Counted from the stretch's first letter, positions 13,601 to 28,600 are shown. The stretch is 64,000 nucleotides of DNA from Fratercula arctica (GCA_947846985.1 CANTUZ010000024.1:3431791-3495790); one strand, 5' to 3'. Notes: generated by a model not told the origin, from the letters alone. A program made the numbers and translations.

Positions 13601-16600
13601 ACTTCAACTGTGCTGATCCCCACTGAATGGCTGATTTTTTTTTCTTCCCTTTCCTTCCAGGAATTAATTGTGAGCAGCGCACCCAGAGCAGTTTATGATA
13701 AGCTATCGGCTGTCTGAAATAACTCCTGGTGTGAAGCTGCAGAAGTTTACTAAAGACCACTGCGACCTTCAGATGAACAGGGAACAGCACCCTACAAAAA
13801 TCTAGAATACAAAACGTTAGAGCTTCACAACCTTCATCAGCATAACCCTGTGTAGGCGCTGTCTGTATTAACAACCAGCCTGCGGCATGTAAACTTCTAT
13901 CTAAACTTCATTTTCTGGGAAATAGCAACCTTCACTAGAGTCCTCTTTGCCAAAACACGCACCTTTCTGACACAGCTTGGATACAGGCAATCTCTGAAAG
14001 TATCTAGTATCTAGATCTAGAAAGATCTGTCAGTTCAACAAGGCAAAGTTTACATGCAAAGTCTATAGGAAAAAAAAGTGTATTTTTCCATATGGGATCC
14101 TTTGAAACAAAATATCGTGAATACCCCCTACGGCTCATAGAGAACAACTTCAGAAGGCCCTCCCCCGTGCTTTAAGTGCTCGGATTCAGTGTTCTCTCCA
14201 CCATGCACCTGAACTGCATCTGGTTTAACAAACAGACAATCTTTGATGCTGCACAGATTTTTTTTTTTTTTTTTTCTCCATCTGTGCAACTTTCTGAAGT
14301 GCACAAAACCATCTAAGTCTTTCATGGCAATAGTTGCAGAATCACAATTCAGCGCTACAGTTAAAACCAAAACACACCAAAACCCAACATGCAACTTGAC
14401 CCTGATCTAAAAAAAAAACCAAAAAAAAAAAAAAAACCCAGCATTTTCACTTTAGTGGGGCTTTTTATCAGCCAGACTGTTAAGTTTGCTCATGTACTGC
14501 CTGCACATGACATGGGGCATTAGAAGCTCCTTGGGAATGAGACAGATACCGAGCTGAGCCAGTCTCCCAGTAAAACCAGCTGGTTTCCATGGTGGGAAAT
14601 ATTCAATGTGGACACACCATCTGAGGAACCAGTCAAACGTACTGTCAGAGAGAAAGTGATTCCAAGCCTTCACCAGCAAGTTTCAGCTTAAAACATCTCT
14701 GCTTTTTCCCTTAATTAGGTTGTTCATCATAAAAACCCAAGTCACATCATTCACTGTAATGGAAATCCTCAGGAAATTCCCAGAACTGCACGAGCTACCA
14801 CAACCAATTCCTCACTCCTCAGAGCCAAATTTAACCCTTTTGGTGACCCAGCACTTTGAATTTTTCTTCCCATGGCTGCAGAAGAAGCAACCGCATGGCT
14901 TTACTGCTTTCCCCTGACCCCCCCCTCCCCGAGTAGTTGTAGTAATATGCAATAGAATGAAGTAATATGAGCTTGTAAAAGAATCCAGCCACTTCCAGCT
15001 GCCCTTAAAATAAAGCAGCAAAGCATAACACTCCCAAAACGTCAAAATAAAACAAAGGGAAAAAACCCCTTCCATACATCTGCAGTCAGAGCAGGGAGGT
15101 GGCAGGAGGCACCAGACAGGACAAGGGGAGGAGGAAGACGAGGAGGTACTACTCATTGCCAGGAGCTGGTTGTTTGCTTGACTTTTGCTCTCTGAAATAT
15201 TAGTCACAAGTGGATTTGGACAAATGATTTAAATTTCAAGGGAGAGTGTAGGCAAGTACGGAGGGGAGGAAGAAGCAATGAGGCTTCCTTTACGCTGCAG
15301 AAGGAGCAAGTAAGAGCACAAGCCCCACTTCTGTCTTTTGCAGGTTATCTTTGTCATGTGCTGTCGCTAACGTATCCGTGGCAATTATGTCAGAAGTGGG
15401 TAAAATGTGAAAATTATTCCCACAAGCATCTGTAATAACAAAGCAGAGCATGAAGTGACACTTAAGTCAGCAGGGAAAGTCACGTATAATAGAGCTTCTT
15501 CAAGTCCTAGATTTCACATTAGATTATTTTTTTCTTAATATTACGCAAAGGGCAAAGTTCCCCATTTCAGAGTGGAGGTCTTTGCCTTAAACAGCGATCC
15601 TCTGACAGCGTCGTCGCAATTTTCCCTGTGTACAGTCTCAGCTAGCTCCGGGTCAGTTTTGCTGGAGGACAGGTAAGACGCATTTCCCAACCGTGAATAA
15701 AGCAGTTATTGCAAGTTTTGGACTTAGGCATTCCCAGCATCACTTAGCAACTGTTCTGAGGTCCCGCTGGAGGCCTCCAGTCAGGGATCAGAAGTTACAG
15801 GGTAGCAGAGATTACCACAAGAACTAAAATGGAGTTACAAAAGAAAAAGGAAACATTTTCTTAAACAGAAACGTTATTCGCAATAGTAGTACAATAGCTA
15901 GTCTGAACCACATCAACCGAACTTCAAACCAAACAGAAACCTGGCTTTTAAAGTATCAAAGATCATGAGAAATTTTAACTAGATTTCTCCAGAAAGGTAA
16001 AAGCATAAGGAAAATGAAAAGACCTTTTCATGAGGAAGCATCCTTAGCATAACTTTATACAACAAAGCAGCATATAGAGGTACTTGCACGATCCCGTAGC
16101 AGCCCTGGCGGAGACCCTGCGCTGACCCGTACAAACGCTGCCCAGAACAGAGCTTTAACAGAACAGGGACACCCCGGAGCACAGGCGAGAGCAGCACTGA
16201 AATTCAACGCTCCTGCAAAGCCAAAGCTACACCTGCCCTCCTTTTCTAGCGCACGTTTGGTACAAGGAAAACCAGCAAGACTCACAGGGAAGTAGGCACA
16301 ATTCGAGCTGCCTTACCTGCCAGCGGCGGGAGCGCCTTCTCCACCACAGGCAAGGGTTCCTTTCGGAGAGGCCGAGTGAGCGAGGAGTCCTGGGCACTGA
16401 AGAGGCCGGGGCTGTCAGTTAATTTTTTACGTCCGTTGGTGCTGGTGGAGTTTGTGACTCTGCAGCTGCCTATTGCACTTGTGAAAAGATTTGTGTGTTC
16501 GTCGTTGCTGGCTGGCTCAGAGCTCGGAGTAAATCCCCCCAGGGACAGACCCGGGGAACTTTCTGAACAGTCTATCTGTAGTGGCGTCTGCAATCCCAGT

Positions 16601-19600
16601 GCTAACGAATTAGACTCCGAAGGCTCTCTCCTGACCCACTGCTCATCTCTGCTTAGCACACCCTTTGAAGGGGACAGGTGTGGACAAGACATGTGACATC
16701 TGTGTTTCTCTTTATGTTTGTACCTCTCCCCAACAGCCTCCTTCCCAAATCTGTAGCGCTTCAAGGACTCCAGAACTGTTCTAGAAGAGCTATTTGCTGT
16801 TATAGTGTCCATGGAAACCTGCGGTTGTTCAGAAGAACGATGTTCTCTGTGTTTATGGCGATGTCTATGCTTATGCTCGAGCATCCAGCCGTAAGCCATT
16901 TCAGGTGGAACACTGGGGTAGGTGCTCATTGACAAGAGAGGAGTCCTACTTGTGGTGAGGAAAGCCTCCTGGCGTAACAGTTTGTGCTTCTTCTTGTGAT
17001 ATTTGGTGGGATTGAGAAGCAAATGGCCTGTGTGCATGTAGGAAGGCGGTGGCAGGGGGGTAGTAAAAGAAGGAGAAGGTGGAGGAGGATAAAGAGTTGG
17101 CGGGTACCTTCCATAGTAACCTAAGCCTATGGGAGCAGCTGCAAGAGGAGAAGGAGAGTAAGGCATGCCATAAGAGGGGTAGAACCCGGTACTGGAGAGA
17201 GGAAAGCTGAGACTATGCATAAAAGGCATTTCTGCCATAGCCTCCCGCATTTTTGGCGGCCTGCCTCTCTTTTTCTTTAAATCGGGTTTTCTAATGTAGT
17301 GCAAAGGATCTAAAGGAAAAGTAGGATGGGTATAGAAACTATTGAAATTTATCCTAAAAATGGTAGGCAGCAAATCTCGGGGTATAAAATGGTGACTTCT
17401 GTGGGTTATTCTAATTTCACTTAATCGACTTATTAATTCTTCTAATTCGGCAAGGAAATCTGGGTCCTGCCTACCTCGAAGCTGAGGATACTTCTTTTTC
17501 CTTTTTCGCTTCTGTCTCTTCATTTTGTCGTAACTAATGTAATCATGACTGCGGCGCTTACATTTGTGTTTATGCTTTTCTTTTAGATTACTTAGAACAG
17601 TGGAAGTTTCGGGTGGAATAAGGGAAACGTGTTCAAACGAATGCCTTTTCTTCTTTTGCCCACAAAACTTCTCAGCTCGATCTGAAGTACTGTTATTATC
17701 TGTTCCTATCCCGCTGTCACTGGGGATTGTCTCGTCGCTGTGAGACTCGCTTACTGGGGAAGGAGTGGCTTCTTTCAGCGATGCCAGCTCGCTCAAGTGA
17801 GAAGGAGAGTTTGGCAACAACGTAGGTGGAGATAATCTCCTCCTTCCCTTAGCAGCTTTCTTCATCGCGAGGGTCTGCACAACGCTTCCTTGCCTGGAGT
17901 GGATGTGTAAATACGGCACTGAGCTGGGCTCAATAAACCCTGCGTCGCTGCTGACGGGGCTCTGTCCCCCACTCACTGCAGACGACTGGGAGCAAACCGG
18001 AGATGGAAGAATCTCAGAATTATTAGCTGTCGAAGGCAGCAAATGGGGAAGTACTTGTCCTAGTGACGTACCAGGAGCTTGCTGAGCAGACTTCTCGAGA
18101 ACTGTCAAACTGGCAGAACTGCTCGTTAAAATACCACTCAGGACAGCTTTAGGTTTCCTTCCTCTCCTTTTTCCTATATAAATTGTTCCTTTCTTGCTGA
18201 CATTTATTTGCTGGCCTAATTTTGAACCAAACGTGGCAGCAAGAGTTGACACTGTGTTGTGGAGTTTAGATTGCACTTTCCCTTTGTTATTTGGTTCCAC
18301 CGTACTAGACAGAATCTGATTCAAAAGTTTCTTTCGCTTCAGAGTTTTCATTTTATTTATTTTTCGAATAATTGTTTTCATTAACTGTCCATTATTTCTC
18401 TTGGCAACTTTTCTGTCTGAGTCTACTTCCAAATCAGTCATGCTACAAACAGTAGGTTTTTGGGCTTCTTCTGGCCCTCGGAGCTGGTCCTTTCTCTCAA
18501 AAAAATCCCCGCTTCGATGTTGGTCGCTTTCAGACTCTATCTTGCTTGAGTTATCTGTTCCAACAAAAGGTGCCACAGAAAGAATAGGTGGCTTCATTTT
18601 AATTGAGGACCTGATCTGCCTCTTAGGTCTGCCTCTCTTTTTAGGAAAAGGTTGTCCTGATAAGCTCTGTTTTAGGGAGGGAATTTCTACTTCAGGCTGC
18701 AAAATTGGAGGTTCTTGCTCTTCTTTTGACTGCACTGAAAAGACTTTTGATGCTGGGATCTTTAGAGTTCTTTTGGGTGGACCTTCGAGCTCTGGCATCT
18801 CCTTGGATTTAGGTCTTCCTCTTTTGGGTTTATACATGTCAGGTAAGAAATCATCTGACATACACAAACTAGAGGGTTGTTTGTGAGCACTGTAGAACTT
18901 TGGAGTTTGCTTGTCAGTCTCACCTAACAGCCCCAGAGACTGTCCACTAGCTTCATTCAGTTTTGGCAACTGATGTTTGACAAATTCATGCTCCACAAAC
19001 GAAGAGGATCCTATGTTTTTTAGGAATTTGGCCTGCTCCAAATTACTGCTTGACAGTGCACTGTATGAAATGTTTTTAAAAAGCTCTGACCTTTCTAGTT
19101 CTAGACCCTTTGGAGGTCTACATGTGTTTCTTGACACCACTTTAGTCCATCGCGGTTTCCTTCCTTTTCTTTTCTTTAAAGGTTTTGATTGCTGAGTAGC
19201 GCTCAGGTTTTTTGCTCCTTGGCAGGATTTATCTGATGCAGCTATTGCACCAATCTTTAGGAACTGCTTGCTACTAAACAAGCTTGTAAAACTAACTACT
19301 GAAGGGGTGACAGTAGCATGAATACTTGTTTCAGCTGCCAAAATGGGCTTTTTCCCTGTAGGACTAGTTCTTGAAGTTTCTACGTAAGTAGCTTTTGAAT
19401 CATTTAAATCTTTATCAGCACCTTTAAAATCGGTGCTCAGAGCATGGTTCAACGTTCTGTTTATATTCAGAAGCGTACTGTCAGAAGAAAACTGTGTTTT
19501 GCCAATCATCTGATCTGAAATACCTTCTAAGAGATCTGATGTGGAACTTAAATGCAATGAGTTAGATGCTAATTGTGAAGATGTTGTTGAGAGGCTCCTG

Positions 19601-22600
19601 TTTAAGGTGGTAACAGACACTGTGGGTGAAGGTGATGGGAGATTTCCCTCTCCTACTGCACTAAATGGGGACTTTGCTGTCGAGACGTCTGAGGCACCTC
19701 CTGTTCTGAAGTCTGGTGAAGTGCAATATACGGGAGGCTGTTTTTCATGCTTAGATGTTTCATAAATCCCTTTTTCACCGGTTGAGTAAGCATCCTGTGG
19801 AACGCAGATTCCTTCATTAAACATCTCTTTGCCTACATCAGCAATTTCTTTCCGAATTGAAAATTTTTCCAAGATACTTTCTTTATTCTGTCTCATAATA
19901 TGCTTCTCAAATGTTTTGCTAGTAGTATTTTCCTTCAGTAAATCTGTAGTCTCATGGCTTTCAAGGCTACTGAGGTTTGAATTGCAAGGAAGCTTAAAGG
20001 GCTCTGAGGCTGGCATAAGAGAGTCTGCTTTCAGAGTTCCAGAGTCCTTGTTAACCAAACCAACTGGACTGCCAATTCCTGGTGGCTTCTTTCCAGAGTC
20101 CTTGCTAACCAATCCCACTGGACTGCCGATTCCTGCCATCTTCCTCCCAGAGTCCTTGTTAACTGGTCCCATTGGGCTGCCAATCCCTGGTGTCTTCCTT
20201 CCAGAGTCTTTGTTAGTCAGAACTGTCGTATTGCCAGTCCCTGGCATCTTTCTCACGGAATCCTTGTTAACCAGTCCTGCAGGACTATTTATTCCCAACA
20301 ACTTCTTCCCAGCATCCTTGTTCATCAGTCCTGCTGGAGCGCCAATCCCTACTGGCTTCTTGACGGACTCCTTACTAGTCAGTCCAGTTGGAGTGCTTAT
20401 ACCTGGAAGTTTCCTCCCAACATCTTTGCTGATTAATCCAACTGCAGAGCTGGCCACTGGCTGTTTCTTTCCAGAGTCACTGTTAACTAACCTAGTGGGA
20501 GTGCTCATCCCTGGCGGCCTCTTCCCAGAGTCCTTGTTAACCAATCCAATTAACGGGCCAATCCCTTGTGGCTTCTTCCCAGAGTCTTTGTTAACCAATA
20601 TGGCTGCACTACCAATCCCTAATGGCTTCTTCCCTGAGTCCTTGTTAACCAATCCAACAGCAATACCAGAGCCTGGCAATTTCTTTACCAAATCTTTATT
20701 AACTAACCCACTTGCAGTTATGGTTCCTGGTAGCTTCTTCCCAGAGTCTTTAACCAAACCAGACGCAGCTCCATTTCCGGGCTTCTTCTGCTTTGTTTTG
20801 GAAGACTTTGAAGGAGGACAAGTTGCAATAAGTTGAGCCAATTTTTCTGTTACAGTTGTTGTTCCGTTAATTTGTGTTCTATCCTTTAAGTCAGAATTAT
20901 GGCTACTGATAAGAGTCGTAGGAGATGACTTTATGCAATCTGTCATTTCAGAGTGCAATGGGGAAACTTTCTTAGATAAAGGATTTGTTTCTACTTGTAT
21001 ACCTTCTTCCACATGTAACTCAACCGTTGCAACTTCTCCAGCTTTCTTGTACGACTTTGAAGGGTCCTAGAAGTTAATAAAAAAATAAAATCTTTAGGAA
21101 CAGAGCACAAAGACTCTGAGTAACACAGCACCTTTTTATGTTGAGATGATTAATACTTCTTGCTTTCAATAATAGGGTAACTATATAAACACATGCTTCA
21201 TGATCCTATTAATTTTAAAGCAAATATATTTCAGTGGATACGTTAATGCTTTTCTGATGTTAAGGAAACCTAAACTCGCTCCCAGTCCTCAAATGTAAAC
21301 CATTTAATCTGTCCCCCAATTATAAACATTCTCCAAAACCACTGTTGATGGTTATTAAAAAAAAAACACTAACAATAATGTGTTGGACTAACTATTCATA
21401 GCGTGATAGCACTCAAAGACCTCACATCTACGGCGAAGCAGATGGGCAATGCACTGCACTGTGTAAACCTGTCCACGCGCAGCTCTACCAGCGTTCTCAG
21501 CCTTCTTCCACGATACCCTCAACCACTGCAGTAACGGGTTCTTCTCACAGCTGACTGATGATAGTACTAAAATAGGGCAAATTATTCTGTTCTTTATATG
21601 GGGCAGGGGGGGAGACACACACACAACACACATCGAGTAAATTAAACTTGCAAAGTTATTTTCAGTTCTCACCTAACTAAATTCGAAATTTATTCTGTAA
21701 AGGTTAAAAAAAAATTGCAACACCCATTACCTCGATAAGTTCTATTGGGAACATCTCAATAAATTAATCTTTTATTTTAGAGGCCATTCTTTATGTACAT
21801 TTACGTACAGTGCCCAACATATCTCTGAAATGCATGGGATACATTCACTCCAAGCAGGGGCTAAGAATGGAAGACTCTGATCCCTTATGAGATAATTAGA
21901 CATACACACAATTTGAAAACCTTCTGGGATCTATCATCTCAAACATTAAATAAAGAGTGAAAGGCATCAATGTCACCCCTATTCCACTCTATTGAGATTG
22001 CCCCGCAGTGCTGCCTCCAGCTCCAGGGCCCCCAACAGCAGAAGGACATGGAGCTGTTGGAGCGGGGCCGGAGGAGGCCCCAGAGATGCTGGGACGGCTG
22101 GAGCCCCTCTGCTGTGGGGACAGGCTGAGAGAGCTGGGGGGGGTCAGCCTGGAGAAGAGAAGGCTCCGGGGAGACCTTCCAGCCCCTGCCAGTCCCTAAA
22201 GGGGCTCCGGGAAAGCTGGGGAGGGACTCTGGAGCAGGGAGGGGAGCCATGGGACGAGGGGGAAGGGTTTTACACTGAAAGAGGGAGATTCAGATGAGAT
22301 GTGAGGCAGAAATTCTTGGCTGTGAGGGGGGTGAGCCCCTGGCCCAGGTTGCCCCGAGAAGCTGTGGCTGCCCCATCCCTGGAGGGGTTCAAGGCCAGGT
22401 TGGACGGGGCTTGGAGCAACCTGGGCTGGTGGGAGGTGTCCCTGCCCAGGGCAGGGGGGTGGAATGGGATGATATTTAAGGTCCTTTCCCACCCAAACCA
22501 TTCTATGATTACAATATGATATATATGATACGGTATGATATGATATGCTATTATATTCATCCCTCTGCAATACTAATCAATAAGACAATTGCATGGTACC

Positions 22601-25600
22601 TACTGTACTTGTTTACAGTGAGCATTAGATTCACCATGTTTTACAAAACTATAACTACAGTTGGCCAATATCTAATTATGCTGAAACAAAGATGTAGCCT
22701 GGATTCCTTTGAAATGATCTGATAAACAGCAAATTTTGGTGCTGATCATGAACAAAGTATTTAAACCGAAGACTGCAAGCTGGATTCAGCCTGACAGTTT
22801 CCTAGAGATGGGAAGTAGTTGCTTGGGTCATGCGCTGCCTGAGCTGTCAGAGCCTCTGCAGCGCATAAACAGGCACAACACATCCTGAGCTGCTGCCTTT
22901 CCGCAGCAGTGGAGCAAGAGCTGTGTTTCTTTCTGCCTGCATACAGGCCTGGCACTTATGTGGAAACCACACCGAGTCAGCACAACAGGACTCCAAAGCT
23001 CAAAGCTGGAATCCAACCACTTTCGTCGATGCTCTTGGACATTCCTGGGGCAGACTGTGAGTGCTAGAGATATCAACTACATAGTATTAAAATAGTCTTT
23101 CTGATCAACCCAAATGACATCCTTCTTAGAGTTACATCCTCTTTTCTACGGTCTTAAATTTTGAAAAGAACTTCGGAACAAAATTTTAATCTTCTTTGGT
23201 CAGCGGACTTAGATGCATTTGAAAAATTCACCTTGGGAATATTGACTTGGGAATTCAACTGTATTCGTTCCTGTATGTGCTGAGCCACCTGTGCATACAT
23301 GCTCTTCCTTCTTTCTTCTATTTCTCCTGTATAGTTCACTACCCTACTAGATAGTTTGTTATATTCTCACACTCTACCATTTCTGGGTATCGAATGCCTC
23401 TTGTCAGGCTCCACGTTTTCCTGCCCACCTCCGTTTCCAAAGAGTTTGGAAGTTTTGTTAGATATTTAAATAAATAAATACATACATACATAAATAAGAA
23501 AACCCTTCCACATACCAGCTTTGATCTAAGTAAGATGCCAGGATTTTGAAAACATTACTTTAGCATCAAACAAGGATTCTTTGAAAGCTGAAGGCATTTG
23601 CCCTGGAAAGTTTCTTTCTCATCTAGGGTAAGTGAATTTTCCAAGCACACTGAAAATGATTTCAAAGAACACGAAAAACAAAACAAGAAACGTCTATTGA
23701 GATGACAGATACAAAGTCCAAATTAAGTTTGTAATTTTTTCAGCATTTTTAAAGCCAAAATGTTTATACAGGAAATTATTTTCCTTTTTTTTTTTTTCCA
23801 TAAAGCCACTGAAGAATCAGTGTGATTAACAGAAGTATTTCGGGGGGGGGAAGGTTGGGGGGAATAGCGGTGCAGGTTTTTTTAAGGAAAAAAAGAGACA
23901 CCTTGATCGAAATATCTAACCTTCTTCAGAGAAGGTTGCACTAATCTGGATGCTGCAGTAGCTGCAAAAACGTTAAAAAAAATCCCAACATAGATCATAG
24001 AGTCAGAGTTCCCTCTTGCAATTATTTATTATTAAAAATTTCAATTATCTGTTAAAGTGAACGGGAGGTATTGCATACCTCCCATTGCATAAGAAGCACC
24101 ATATGGGAAGGATAAGACTACTGCAAACAGATGATAAAAATTAAACTTAAGTAATGCACAACCAGAAACTGCAGGAATAACAAGGACATTTTCCATATGG
24201 AAGGCAACAATGGAACAAAAGAATATGAATACACTGGTCATATACTGAGGAAATCAAGTAAATCTCTCAGCTTAAGCCAGGAGCAGTACAACTCTACCAG
24301 CACCAGCCATAGCAAAAGTGGTGGTATGCACCAACTAGAAGTATTTTTAAGAAAGTTATCTAAAACCAAGTGAAAACAGATCACCCCGTATGTCTCAGAC
24401 TAGCCTTCATCACTGCCTGTTTCTTTACTAGGTCCACTCTAAACCCCTTGATGTGCCAGAAGCTGAATTTCCCTCGCTGCTCTGCTCACTGCCCTCCCAG
24501 CCCAAACGCGTCTCCAGAAAATAAACAAGATTTCACAAGAACAGTGATACGTCCCTGATCAAAGTTCTCCTTTTGCGGGAGGGTGGCCACGAGCATCGGT
24601 TGGGGTCGGATGTCTCCCAACCTGCTGCCATCGTCGAACAAAACCCACCAGTCATATCAGTTACTGGTTTTAAAGCTGTGGTGTAGAAGAGCCCGTGCTC
24701 TATGGAGAAAAAGCTGGCACTTAGCCCAGCTTTTCTGTGGCAGCTGCAATCTTATGTAAATTATGCTGGAGCGTCACATTTCAGGAACTTCCCCCCAACT
24801 TAGCCACCCTCGTACTCACAAAACATCCAGCTGGGAGGCGGGGAGCGGCCATGCTATGTCCTACTGCGCTGGAGACAAAAAAGGTGCCAGGCTTTCCTGA
24901 AATAACTTCTACTGCACAAACAAGCCCTCCGTCAGACGGGAAGGAGAGATGTGAAGCCCGGCACACGTTACAGAGCAATTTCAAGGAGTGCAGCGCTTCA
25001 AAGCTTCAGCGACTGCCACGGCCACATTCCCACGCAGCTCTGCAAATGTGGATCAGGCCTCTCGTTTTCCTTCTGCTCCCGGTGCTGGAGCTGCCTCACA
25101 TGCAGCGCATCCAGCCATTCAGTGTCCTCCTACGGTCCCGGGGAGCAGAGCACCCTACTGCACCGTTCCACTTGAACAAACACACAGCTACACATCCGAG
25201 AAAGCCTGAAGTCAGATCTTCGTGCAGACAGTTTTGTGAGCACTACTAACAAACCACTCACAGGAAATAAAAATAACCCCCCTGAGATCTCCTAGGTGTT
25301 TCATCCACCAAACTCACCTAATACAACTGCAAACAAGCACATGCTTCAGGCTGCTTCTTCTAGACCTATTCTACGTTACTCTGGCTTTCAGATGGCACGT
25401 TTCATCTAGGCACACAGCTGTTAAAAAGGTCTAGTTTACATTACATTAAAAAACCATATTGTGCTTTAAAACTAAACCATTTATTCCTGTGCAATCTTTA
25501 GCTGTAACTGTCTGGCGTAAAACTCTATCCAACAAAAGAATCACCCAAAGCAATTACATAAAACATGTAAGATTTCATAAAATTGTCATTATTATTAATT

Positions 25601-28600
25601 TTACGCTGAGCTGAATTTAAAATTTTAAATCGCCTACATGGACATCCCATTAATTTGAGGAATAAAAATTCCAAGTTATTTTGATATAAACTATTAACAG
25701 GCTATAATCAATCATTCCAGAATCACCACGGGCACCAACAGTAAAAAATTGGCTTTACTTCTAAAAAAGGCATTCGTTGTTACGCTACAGCATGGTCTCA
25801 GGGTTTATTATTACTAGATTATTACTTAGTGCTGTTATTATTGGTACTTATTTGCAAAAAGCTGAAGAGTAGATAGTCTCTCACAGGAACAGGGATATCT
25901 CCTATCAAGTCTGGTGTAAAATTCACTTCTCACACTGGAACCAAATTAGCAAACGCAAGATAGTCTCAGGTTCCAAAAGCTGAAATAGTTGGAAGAAAAC
26001 AGCTTGTTAATGAAAATTTTGTGTGTTAATTCTCTCGAGAACTACCAGCAAGTGATAAGGATTTTTTATATGTACGTATACACGGACATAGAGAGAGATT
26101 TACGCGTTGTCACTTTAGCTGGTGTACTTCTGGCCAACGCACAGGCTATAATTCAAATTCTGAAGAATCACAGAAATTTTTTTTGTAGTTCTGCCATCAA
26201 TATATTCCGCGCAAGTTCCCCAAATAATAAGTGAAAGTATGTTTGCTGTTTACTTTTCACCAACACTTTTTAGTCTTTTCTAAACACAAGTTTTACCTAA
26301 CTACCACGAAAAAAAGACTTTGTAATAACTAGTCCAAGACAAAAATTTATGTCCCAGATCCTGCAGAAAATATTCTTGAGCTACTCAAAAAGAAAAGAAA
26401 AGAAAAAATTCTTTAGCTTTGTTACTTTTTTGCTTGAAAATGTTCAGTTAGTGGCTGTGATTTCATCAGCAAACTTTCTTGTCGAGCTTCTCCACATAAC
26501 CAAGGGCAATAGAAAGAACTCCAGAATCCTGCACTCAGCACTTTCACAAAGAAAGAAGGGGATGGAGCACAAGGGCATGTTCCAACTTGCTTTGCTGTTT
26601 TACTATGACTATTTTCGAATTACAGCAGGCTCTTACTATCACTTCTTGCCTTCCTATTTTCTACAACTTTAGTAATGTAACTTTGCTATGTCATTGGCTA
26701 CATTTACCTTGCAAGCACAGGTAAACCATTCACTCGTACACCGCTTGGGCTAAAACTAACAGAAGCAAAATTTAGATTTATATCTAAGGCCCAGCAAAGG
26801 TCAGCAAAGGTCACTAGCCACATAATCTGACTGTCACAGGACACACTTCTGAAAGAAAGAAATCCCAAGTTTCACATTCAGTGTCAAAAAGCAAATTTAG
26901 TACTTTCTTGCTATTACAGTAACTTCTAATTTTGTTTCTCTTAACACCTGGGAATCTCAGCCATTTCTAGGTCTCTCTTCTTTTCTATGATTTGCTCTTC
27001 AGAAGACTATTAACTTTTTTGCCTACACATTTCTGGAGGACAAATTGTAAACATACAAGTTACCCATCTCACCTACCCTTCATCTTTCAGACTGGAGATA
27101 AACCCTCTATTAATGTACTGAAGACGCTCCCCAAGTTTTAAGAGTCCTTTAAGCACTGAGCTTGAGAAAGAAGCACGACTGTCATAGATGGGAGTGCAAA
27201 GTATTTTCCTACAATTTTAATTTTTAAACTGACACTCCCAGGAGAAGAGTTCCACTACTCATCTTTTTGTCTTAGTGCTTAACTGACTATAGTGCAAGTG
27301 CTAAATTTTCATTCAAATTCTTTGTTCCTCCTCTAAAAGTACAGAGAGTTCAGTGTCACAGCTCAAAGTACAGCCACATCTTGCTCTGAATCGGTCATAT
27401 ATTTGCTTTATTTCCTCTCCTCTCCATCAAAAGGAAAGATTAAGGGATCACTTTCATTTTCGGGAGTGTAATTTGCAGTGCTAAAACTTGCTTTATTTCA
27501 TTGCAGTGAGAAAAAGGAATCCCTCAGTTATTATAGTCAAAACACGCAATGGTTTTAAACCATGTTTGCCATTTGTTTCTAGGAAGATATTTTTTAATCA
27601 CCCTTGCTAGAAATCAGTAGGATGCTGTAAAGCGTCATTTCTAACAATCCAAAGTGCCAGAACGGCAGCAGGGAACATACAGAGTTAAACAACTTGAAAA
27701 CCATTTCAGTACAATTTGAGAGCAAGAGCAGAGTATCTAAAGTGAATTAGCATTAGTCAGGGATTTGAAACTATTTTAAGTAATGCAAATTTAATGCAAC
27801 AGATCTGCTCTTCTCAACACTAAGCATTTAGGTTGTTCACCAGATAAGGAGCAGGAGTAACTCCACTTAGAGCAGCTCGAATTAAAAAGCAGTATGGTAT
27901 CAACGGTATCATATACAGTATCAATAATATTTAATAATATCAGTAATATTTGTTTCCCAACTTTCTACTTTACATTTGAAATATGATGGATCTCTTGAAG
28001 AAAAACTCAGCATATGAACAAAGATGTCAAGGATGAACAATCCATGCTGTCATCATCCAAGTTTAAATATTAATTATTCTCTCTGGTAAAAATACCCAGG
28101 GCATGATCTCTTGATGCAATGGGAAAGTTTCCATACGTAACAGGTCTCTTTGCTAGTAAGAAATTTTCAGTTGCAAATACCAGCTCAATTCGGACATCAA
28201 ATCAATGACTGGATATTCCTGACTGCCCCAATACTCAACTCACTGCTACAAAGTCTTGTTAAAAAACATTAAAAAAAAAAAAGAAAAAGTCATCAGTATA
28301 ATGACAAATTGTGATCGACTCTTCCCATTTTTTTCAAGATGAAGCTAGAGAAATTATTAGAAATAGTAAGCTTGTCCTGAAATGGAAGAATGTAAAATAA
28401 AGACTACAGCCAAAGTTTTAAATTACATAATGTTCCACTTGAGAATTTCTTGTTTGATAGGCTGACTAAAAACACCTTTCTGTTCGTAATGGAGAAAAAA
28501 CCCAACGCAGTTGCATGGCAGAGTCTGGAAAAAGTAATTTTAGCCATTACGCGTAATATATAGCACATTTTTTCTTTCAGGGAGTAATTTATTATTTCTC

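Larger units (their letters stand above)
6444..16316. other. ASH1L 9.9-kb intron with CR1 copies and a CpG island
   Basis: This intron separates the giant exon from the AT-hook exon. Human ASH1L has a serine-rich segment here (PTRKRSSSESTSS type) that may be encoded by a separate exon; I could not find it by eye. The intron holds CR1 fragments at 9.65-9.75, 10.2-11.1 and 13.44-13.59 kb, a CpG island at about 12.74-13.41 kb, T and A homopolymers near 14.26 and 14.42 kb, and a coding-like relic near 9.1 kb. The rest is ordinary AT-rich sequence. Confidence 0.65.

Noticed and set aside
12615..13874. 419-codon minus-strand open frame across the intronic CpG island
   Set aside because: High GC content removes stop codons. 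The protein is arginine/proline/alanine-rich without family features, and the frame runs through CR1 sequence at 13.44-13.59 kb.
19829..20836. 335-codon open frame on the plus strand opposite the ASH1L giant exon
   Set aside because: It is antisense to a certain coding exon and exists because the 54-bp repeat, once stop-free in an antisense frame, stays so in every unit. No splice or promoter evidence.
21601..21640. ACACAC-rich stretch as a microsatellite locus
   Set aside because: The CA run is only about eight units with interruptions and has no notable context.
24737..25249. 170-codon plus-strand open frame in an ASH1L intron
   Set aside because: The first codon context, composition and lack of any recognisable motif argue against a gene. 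No flanking splice sites gave a sensible extension.
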